Shown here one piece after another: positions 1 to 4,777 of a stretch of 8,205 bases of DNA. Below the pieces are notes generated by a model, which had not been told where the DNA came from, searched no databases, and was given only the letters and a program-made list of their open reading frames with translations. How positions within the stretch are numbered: the first letter of the stretch is position 1; the number at the start of each line of letters is the position of its first letter. Made by a program: the position numbers and the translations under genes. The DNA is from Bacillota bacterium. GTDB lineage: Bacteria; Bacillota; Clostridia; Oscillospirales; Oscillospiraceae. The stretch lies in NCBI GenBank assembly GCA_023393155.1, contig JAEWML010000052.1, positions 1-8,205 on the forward strand, read 5' to 3'.

Positions 1-591
1 GTTGTCCTCCACCGCGTTGCAAAATACCACCAGCTTGGCGCAGCCAAGCCCGTCCCGGTCCGCGGTGCGCGCCGCCGTCTCTTTAACGATGCGGCCCATC
101 AGGGCCACCGCGTCCATATTGATGCCCGCCTTAGTGGAGCCCACATTGACGGAGGAGCAGACCAGCTCCGTGGAGGCCAGCGCCTCAGGAATCGAGCGGA
201 TGAGCTTTTCGTCCGCCTTCGTCATTCCCTTTTGCACCAGGGCGGAATATCCGCCGATGAAATTCACGCCGCAGGCTTCGGCCGCCCGGTCCATGGCCAA
301 GGCAAAGGGCACGTAGTCCTCCGTGTCGGAGGCTCCGGCCACCACCGCCATGGGCGTGACGGAAATCCGCTTGTGAACGATGGGAATGCCAAATTCCCGC
401 TCAATGTCCTCCCCGGTTTTCACCAGCTTTTCCGCGGATTTCGCAATCTTATCATAAATCTTTTGGCAGGCCCGCACAGGGTCGGGATCGCAGCAGTCCA
501 GAAGCGAAATGCCCATGGTGACGGTACGGATGTCCAGATGCTGCTGATCGATCATTTCAATGGTGGAGAGAATATCCTTTTGATTTAACAT
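1..591 (-). CDS. UPF0210 / DUF711 (PFL family) protein, N-terminal part
   Basis: Minus-strand frame open from an ATG at 591-589 to the window edge: 197 residues with no stop. The family is usually about 450 residues, so over half is missing off the left edge. The N-terminus contains [15 protein letters not shown] (19-33), followed by [14 protein letters not shown] (67-80) and a glycine-rich [13 protein letters not shown] (111-123), all typical of UPF0210 proteins. These are cytoplasmic proteins of unknown function that are grouped with the pyruvate formate-lyase fold; no reaction is established and I assign none. A GAGGGAAAGG ribosome site lies just upstream of the start. The start is only 10 bases past the stop of the small ACT-domain gene, so the two are almost certainly co-transcribed, a pairing seen widely in Bacillota. 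Family call is firm; function is unknown. Confidence 0.9.
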   Translation of the reverse strand, partial: MLNQKDILSTIEMIDQQHLDIRTVTMGISLLDCCDPDPVRACQKIYDKIAKSAEKLVKTGEDIEREFGIPIVHKRISVTPMAVVAGASDTEDYVPFALAMDRAAEACGVNFIGGYSALVQKGMTKADEKLIRSIPEALASTELVCSSVNVGSTKAGINMDAVALMGRIVKETAARTADRDGLGCAKLVVFCNAVEDN

Positions 592-601
592 AGCCTTTCC
601 C

Positions 602-871
602 TCAAATGCGGTGCATGGCGTCAAAAATTTCCTCCCGCTGGATGCGGATGGAGATATCAAGCTGCTTGCCCAGTGTGTCCAGCCGCGCGCCCAGCTCCCC
701 GATGGGCACGGGGGCCTTTCCCACGTCCACCGCCATCACCATGGTGAAGTTTCCCTGCATGATGGTCTGCGTAATGTCCAGAATATTGACGTTATTCTCC
801 GCCAGAAGAGTGCACACACCGGCAATAATGCCGACCCTGTCCTCCCCCACCACCGTTACGATTGCGTTCAT
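602..871 (-). CDS. UPF0237 ACT-domain protein
   Basis: An 89-residue protein that is essentially one ACT domain. The N-terminus reads [19 protein letters not shown], with the DRxGI turn at 11-15 that forms the ligand-facing loop of ACT folds, followed by [12 protein letters not shown] (26-37) and the paired strand [10 protein letters not shown] (41-50). The C-terminal half (55-89) is the UPF0237 extension. Stand-alone ACT proteins usually dimerise and bind a small ligand such as an amino acid; the ligand here is unknown. The ATG at 871-869 has a purine-rich GAGAGAGGAAG site just upstream. The gene is followed after 10 bases by the UPF0210 gene, suggesting it senses something for, or forms a complex with, that protein (inference). 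No convincing promoter is visible in the roughly 110 bases upstream, although a terminator-like hairpin there implies there should be one. Confidence 0.9.
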   Translation of the reverse strand: MNAIVTVVGEDRVGIIAGVCTLLAENNVNILDITQTIMQGNFTMVMAVDVGKAPVPIGELGARLDTLGKQLDISIRIQREEIFDAMHRI

Positions 872-944
872 TTGTATCTTCCTCTCTCTTGTTTTTGCGC
901 GGGCCGCGCCGCGCCGTTCTTCTGTAAAATTCCATGCAAAGCAA

Positions 945-972
945 GGAAAGGCCGCCCATCGGCGCCCTTTCC
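945..972 (-). terminator. Probable intrinsic terminator after the amino-acid operon
   Basis: On the minus strand a hairpin begins 10 bases after the stop of the membrane protein gene: GGAAAGG, G, CGCC, loop GATG, GGCG, G, CCTTTCC. That is 7 plus 4 base pairs around a single G-G mismatch. The following run (TTGCTTTGC) is a weak, interrupted T tract, so termination may be partial. It is placed to separate the pheB-like/hom/lysC/membrane-protein unit from the downstream ACT/UPF0210 pair. Confidence 0.5.
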
Positions 973-982
973 CCGCGTGCCG

Positions 983-1483
983 TCAGCACGGAATGGTTGC
1001 CATGGCCGCTACGTCCGTCGGGTCCAAAAAAGGCCCGAAGGCAGGCGGCAGGAAAGTCAGCATGATGAATAGGATGCCCATTGCCACCGCCAAAACCATC
1101 CAGACGGAGCGATCCCCCTTGGAAAGAATTCCCCGCTGGGCCAGCGCCAGCGCCATGGCGGAAAGTACAATCCACGCCAGCAGATACGCGCCCGGTCCCG
1201 GCCTGACGGCGGTCAGCGCCCAGAAAATCAGGACGGCGGCCAGAGGCGTCAGCGTGAGCCAGGGAAGCCTTTCGGAAAATTTTCCGCCGTCCCTCAAAGG
1301 GATCACCGCAGCCAGCAGCAGCGGCCAGAACAGCAGCTTTCCAAGCTCCCACGGACTTGCAAACCGAGGCGTCAGCACGGCAAAAACCGGGTTGCTCCCC
1401 ACCGAGCGAAGCAGCAATAAAAACAGCCCCGCCAGCAGAACCGTCAAAAAGCGGATGGAAAAATGCGCAAAACGATTTTTCAT
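983..1483 (-). CDS. Small polytopic membrane protein, probable DUF6512 family
   Basis: A 166-residue hydrophobic protein of unknown function. About five membrane segments are visible: residues 8-25 (FLTVLLAGLFLLLL core), 46-62, 74-91, 98-115 and 125-144. The block GSNPVFAVLTPRFASPWELGK followed by LLFWPLL, and the ending FLPPAFGPFLDPTD, resemble the pattern of DUF6512 proteins of Clostridia (a 'P-x-x-x-S-V-W-E-h-x-K-L-L-F' segment and a terminal 'PP-x-x-P-h-F-x-D-P' motif). The family call is from memory of these motifs and is moderate. Start choice: an upstream in-frame GTG at 1495-1493 lies inside the GGGAGGTGAG ribosome site, so the ATG at 1483-1481, correctly spaced from that site, is preferred. 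It follows aspartate kinase by 88 bases with no terminator between, so it is probably the last gene of that operon. A role in amino-acid export would be speculation. Confidence 0.75.
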   Translation of the reverse strand: MKNRFAHFSIRFLTVLLAGLFLLLLRSVGSNPVFAVLTPRFASPWELGKLLFWPLLLAAVIPLRDGGKFSERLPWLTLTPLAAVLIFWALTAVRPGPGAYLLAWIVLSAMALALAQRGILSKGDRSVWMVLAVAMGILFIMLTFLPPAFGPFLDPTDVAAMATIPC

Positions 1484-1571
1484 AGGACGACTCACCTCCC
1501 TGAGACTCTATGCGCTTCAGAGAGGAATCAGAACCGGTCAGGCTCTTTGCAAGACGCGCCTTCCGAAAAAG

Positions 1572-2783
1572 TCAGGTCTCGTCAAAGAATTTTGCGTGGA
1601 TGGCGCGGACGGCCTTATCCACGTCTGCCTCGCCCAGCAGGACCGAGACACGGATTTCGGAGGTGTTGATCATCTGAATGTTGATGCCCGCCTCATACAA
1701 CGCCTCAAACATTCTGGCGGCTACGCCGCAGTTGCTCATTAACCCCATGCCCACAATAGACACCTTTCCGATGTGCTCGTCGGTGTTGATGTGGTCGAAT
1801 TTCAAGGCCGCCTTGTGCTCCTCCAGCAGTTCCACGGACTGAGCCACGTCCTTTTTGTGGACGGTGAAGGTGATGTCCTTTGTGTCCTCCCGGCCGATGG
1901 ACTGCAAAATTACGTCCACATTGATGTTGTCCTTGCTCAAAAGGTCAAAGACCTGAAACGCCACGCCGGGGTTGTTTTGCAGGCCCACCAGAGCAATGCG
2001 GGCAATACTGGAATCCTTTACCACACCCGCGATATTCGTCTTTTCCACTTTCGTAACCTCCTTGATGGTCGTGCCGGGCTTATCCTCCATGCTGGACACG
2101 ACCTGCAAATTTACATGAAATTTCTTTGCCAGCTCCACGCTGCGGTTATGAAGCACCTGCGCTCCCTGACTCGCCAGCTCCAGCATTTCGTCATAAGTAA
2201 TTTCGCTGAGTTTTCTGGCGTTTGGCACAAGGCGGGGATCGGTGGTGTAAACGCCGTCCACATCCGTGAAAATCTGGCACAGCGACGCATGAAAGGTGGC
2301 CGCCAGCGCCACGGCGCTGGTATCCGACCCGCCCCGTCCCAGCGTGGTAATATTTCCGGTCCGGTCAATTCCCTGAAAGCCCGCCACCAGAACGATGCGG
2401 CGCTGGTCCAGCTCAGACTGAATCCGCTCCGCGTCTATCCGCTTGATGCGGGCCTCGCCGTACACGGCGGAGGTCTGCACTCCCGCCTGCCACCCGGCCA
2501 GAGACACGCAGCGAAGACCGCGCCGCTCCAGCTCCATGGCACACAGGGAAATGGAAATCTGCTCTCCGACGGACAGCAGCATATCCATCTCCCGGTTAGA
2601 GGCGCGGGGATTGATCTCCCGCGCCCGTTCAATCAGGTCGTCCGTCGTGTCGCCCTGAGCGGACAGCACCACGATTACATCGTTTCCGGCCTGATAGGTC
2701 CGCTCGATAATCTCCGCCACATGGCGGATGCGCTCGGCGTTTTTCACCGAGGTGCCGCCAAATTTCTGCACAATCAAACTCAT
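1572..2783 (-). CDS. lysC: Aspartate kinase (aspartokinase) with tandem ACT domains
   Basis: Phosphorylates L-aspartate with ATP to give 4-phospho-L-aspartate, the committed step towards lysine, threonine and methionine; cytoplasmic. 403 residues, a normal length for the monofunctional Bacillus-type enzyme. The kinase domain (1-230) has KFGGTS at 7-12, the substrate region EMDMLLSVGEQ (65-75), GRGGSD at 149-154 and FTDVDGVYTTDPR at 172-184. Two ACT domains follow, near 262-330 (VGLQNNPGVAFQVFDLL) and 338-400 (VGMGLMSNCGVAARMFEAL), which normally mediate feedback inhibition by lysine and/or threonine; which effector applies cannot be read here. Start choice: ATG at 2783-2781, giving MSLIVQKFGG and an AAAAGGGG site upstream. 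A longer frame from a TTG at 2819 would place that ribosome site inside the gene. It lies 47 bases after hom, so co-transcription is likely. The symbol is by analogy with the Bacillus-type enzyme. Confidence 0.95.
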   Translation of the reverse strand: MSLIVQKFGGTSVKNAERIRHVAEIIERTYQAGNDVIVVLSAQGDTTDDLIERAREINPRASNREMDMLLSVGEQISISLCAMELERRGLRCVSLAGWQAGVQTSAVYGEARIKRIDAERIQSELDQRRIVLVAGFQGIDRTGNITTLGRGGSDTSAVALAATFHASLCQIFTDVDGVYTTDPRLVPNARKLSEITYDEMLELASQGAQVLHNRSVELAKKFHVNLQVVSSMEDKPGTTIKEVTKVEKTNIAGVVKDSSIARIALVGLQNNPGVAFQVFDLLSKDNINVDVILQSIGREDTKDITFTVHKKDVAQSVELLEEHKAALKFDHINTDEHIGKVSIVGMGLMSNCGVAARMFEALYEAGINIQMINTSEIRVSVLLGEADVDKAVRAIHAKFFDET

Positions 2784-2830
2784 TTGCTTTAACCCCTTTT
2801 CCTCTGGATAACCGATCAATCCGTCCCGGC

Positions 2831-4024
2831 TCAGCCAAGCACCCGCAGCCGGGCAAGCACATTCAGGCGCTCGGATTTTTCCAACGCCTCCCGCAAAGTA
2901 ATGGAATCCGTCAAAAATCCGGTTTCTCCATCCTCGCTGAGCACCTCCACCTGACCGAAGGCCATCGCCGCGTCCATCAGACTGCCCTCAATGCGGAAAT
3001 AGAAGCGGGTGGACACCTCTGCGGGGTCCACAAACCCGTCGGGGTCGCCGCTCCAGCCAAGCCCCTCCTGGCGGGGGCTGCGGCGCAGACTCTCCATCAC
3101 GTCCGACACGCAGGCCGAAGCCGTGGGCAGCTCTCCCGCGCCCCTGCCGTAAAACATCACCTCGCCCACGGCGCTGCCCCGAATGGCCACGGCGTTGTAC
3201 ACGTCCTCCACGTTGGCCATCGGGTGCTCCTCCGGCACCAGATGGGGCGCAACGTAAGCGGTGCGCCCCCCTCCGGGCATCCGCAGGCACCGGCCCAGCA
3301 GCTTGATGCGGTAGCCCGCCCGCTGGGCCACCTTCACATCTCGAAGGGAGAGCTTTGTGATTCCCTCCATGGGAACGTCCTCCGGCCGCACCTGCGCGCC
3401 AAAGGCCAAATCCGCCAGAATGCAGATTTTTCGACCCGCGTCAATCCCCTGCACGTCGGCGGTTGGGTCTGCCTCGGCATAGCCCTTGGCTTGCGCCTCC
3501 CGCAGCGCGTCGGAAAAAAAGGCGCCGGTGCGGACCATGCGGGTGAGAATGTAATTGGTGGTGCCGTTGAGAATTCCGAAAATCTCATCCACCCGGTTGG
3601 CGCACAGGCACTCCGTCAGCGGATGCAGCACTGGGATGCCGCCGCCCACACTGGCTTCAAACAGGTAGTTTACGTTGTTCTTTTGGGCCAGCTCCATCAG
3701 CTCCCAGCCCTTTTCGGCCACCAACTGCTTGTTGGCGGTCACCACATGCTTTCCCGCCGCCAGCGCCCGCTTTGTGTATTCATATGCCGCCTCTATTCCG
3801 CCAATTGCCTCCACCACCACGCCGATTTCATCATCCCGCTCAATGGTTGAAAAATCGTCGGTCATAAGCTGGCGGTAGGGGCTGTCCTTAAAATGACGGA
3901 CCAGAACGGACTTCACATTCAGCGGCTCTCCCAGCTTTCGTTCGATCTGCCGGGCGTTTTCCGCCACTACCCTGGCTACGCCGGTCCCCACCGTGCCAAA
4001 GCCCAAAATTGCAATCTTACTCAT
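2831..4024 (-). CDS. hom: Homoserine dehydrogenase with shortened ACT-like C-terminus
   Basis: Reduces L-aspartate 4-semialdehyde to L-homoserine with NAD(P)H, the branch towards threonine and methionine. 397 residues. The Rossmann nucleotide loop GFGTVGTGV is at 8-16, TANK with the conserved lysine at 96-99, and NGTTNYIL at 153-160. The family signature spans 177-199: GYAEADPTAD, then GIDAGRK with the expected catalytic lysine at 199. The conserved block GRGAGELPTASACVSD is at 293-308. Common full-length forms are about 430 residues with a C-terminal ACT domain carrying a DxPG loop. Here the tail (about 338-397) is only some 60 residues; its predicted strand/helix order fits a compact ACT fold, but it has no DxPG motif. 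The ATG at 4024-4022 has an AAAGGA site seven bases upstream. It starts 21 bases after the PheB-like gene and is followed by aspartate kinase. Confidence 0.95.
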   Translation of the reverse strand: MSKIAILGFGTVGTGVARVVAENARQIERKLGEPLNVKSVLVRHFKDSPYRQLMTDDFSTIERDDEIGVVVEAIGGIEAAYEYTKRALAAGKHVVTANKQLVAEKGWELMELAQKNNVNYLFEASVGGGIPVLHPLTECLCANRVDEIFGILNGTTNYILTRMVRTGAFFSDALREAQAKGYAEADPTADVQGIDAGRKICILADLAFGAQVRPEDVPMEGITKLSLRDVKVAQRAGYRIKLLGRCLRMPGGGRTAYVAPHLVPEEHPMANVEDVYNAVAIRGSAVGEVMFYGRGAGELPTASACVSDVMESLRRSPRQEGLGWSGDPDGFVDPAEVSTRFYFRIEGSLMDAAMAFGQVEVLSEDGETGFLTDSITLREALEKSERLNVLARLRVLG

Positions 4025-4045
4025 GGATCGATCCTTTCGCTGTTT

Positions 4046-4486
4046 TTATCCGGCCAGCACCTCAAACCGGACCACGCCCTCCACGCCGGAAACCTGCTCC
4101 AAAAACGCCTCCAGCGTCATCTCCATGTCCGAGGTTTCCGCGGACACGGTGACGGCGGCGCAGCCGTTGGTGGGAATGCTCTGATTGATGGTCAGGATGT
4201 TGGCGCCCGCCCCAGCAAAGCCCGACAGCACGCGGCTCAGCACGCCCGGCGCATCCTTCAGCATTCCGTAAAACGTGATGATGTGCTCCGATTTCAAATC
4301 GTTGAAGGGCTGCACGGAATCCTTGTACTTATAAAACGCGCTGCGGCTGATGCCCGCCATCCGTGTGGCGGCGCCCACCGTGTTTACCTCGCCAGTCTGA
4401 ATCATGCGCTTGGCTTCCGCCACCTTCACAAAAATCTCCGGCAGGGCGTCCGCCGCTACAATATAAAACTTGATTTCTCTGCCCAT
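4046..4486 (-). CDS. pheB: UPF0735 ACT-domain protein, PheB family
   Basis: 146 residues, the normal size for UPF0735. It matches the Bacillus PheB layout: an N-terminal segment (FYIVAADALPEIFVKVAEAK, 7-26); a helix-turn-helix-like stretch (VGAATRMAGISRSAFYKYKD, 37-56) with the family hallmark SRSAFYKYxD; then an ACT domain (69-143) with the loop KDAPGVLSRVL (77-87), including D78, P80 and G81, and the strand NILTINQSIP (96-105). The precise function is not established. The HTH-like part suggests DNA binding and the ACT part suggests amino-acid sensing, so a regulator of aspartate-family genes is plausible (inference). The symbol marks the family only; no prephenate dehydratase gene is nearby. 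ATG at 4486-4484, GGGAGG site eight bases upstream. It is the first gene of the unit with hom and aspartate kinase. Confidence 0.88.
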   Translation of the reverse strand: MGREIKFYIVAADALPEIFVKVAEAKRMIQTGEVNTVGAATRMAGISRSAFYKYKDSVQPFNDLKSEHIITFYGMLKDAPGVLSRVLSGFAGAGANILTINQSIPTNGCAAVTVSAETSDMEMTLEAFLEQVSGVEGVVRFEVLAG

Positions 4487-4527
4487 TTCGTCCGCCTCCC
4501 ATGGTCATTTGTCCTTGCACTCCGACT

Positions 4528-4556
4528 AGTTTACCATAGAAGCGGACAGGTTGCAA
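4528..4556 (-). promoter_or_regulatory. Sigma-A-type promoter of the pheB-hom-lysC operon
   Basis: Minus strand: -35 box TTGCAA (4556-4551), 17-base spacer, -10 box TAAACT (4533-4528), with a TG at the extended -10 position (TGG before TAAACT). Each hexamer matches consensus at 4 of 6 positions and the spacing is ideal. The start of transcription would be near 4521, leaving a leader of about 35 bases before the ATG at 4486. That is too short for a lysine riboswitch, T-box or peptide attenuator, so any control would have to act at this promoter. Confidence 0.65.
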
Positions 4557-4739
4557 TGCACAAACACAAGAATTTTTCCGCCCTTCGGGAAAATTTTTCG
4601 GTGAAATGTCCATACCCCGCGGCCTGATTCCGCAAAACGGGGAAAATCCGGTTCTCCGGCAATCCCGGGCGTTTTCACACCATGGAATCCGCGCCCTTTT
4701 TTGTCTGTGAAACCGCGCGCTTTCGTTTCGCGTAAATGA

Positions 4740-4769
4740 AAAACCGCCGCACAGCCGTGCGGCGGTTTT
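4740..4769 (-). terminator. Strong intrinsic terminator of the penicillin-binding protein gene
   Basis: Perfect 13-bp inverted repeat (AAAACCGCCGCAC, loop GGCT, GTGCGGCGGTTTT on the minus strand), beginning 8 bases past the stop codon of the penicillin-binding protein. The T run is TTTTT and then TTTCATTT-like sequence beyond. The symmetric A/T flanks mean it could also act on the plus strand, but no plus-strand gene ends here. It isolates the cell-wall gene from the downstream amino-acid operon. Confidence 0.9.
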
Positions 4770-4777
4770 GTGCTGCA

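Noticed and set aside
897..914. GC-rich hairpin (GCGCGG/CCGCGC) upstream of the UPF0237 gene as a terminator
   Set aside because: It is followed by A, not T, on the minus strand and by no T run on the plus strand; at most a leader structure.
1484..1495. GTG start at 1495 for the membrane protein
   Set aside because: The GTG is part of the GGGAGGTGAG ribosome site; the ATG at 1483 has proper spacing.
606..1742. Plus-strand open frame of 378 codons spanning the ACT, membrane-protein and kinase genes
   Set aside because: Crosses three well-supported minus-strand genes and their intergenic sites; no recognisable domain.
2088..2090. Internal start (Met232) in aspartate kinase giving a separate ACT subunit, as in Bacillus LysC
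   Set aside because: Only a weak AGG lies upstream and the methionine is not at the position of the Bacillus beta-subunit start.
1773..2792. Plus-strand open frame of 339 codons opposite aspartate kinase
   Set aside because: Antisense shadow of a gene with unambiguous aspartokinase motifs.
2784..2819. Longer aspartate kinase from a TTG at 2819
   Set aside because: The AAAAGGGG ribosome site would lie inside it, and homologues begin at the MxLIVQKFGGTS methionine at 2783.
4487..4527. Lysine riboswitch, T-box or leader peptide ahead of the pheB-hom-lysC operon
   Set aside because: The promoter leaves only about 35 leader bases, with no terminator/antiterminator structure.
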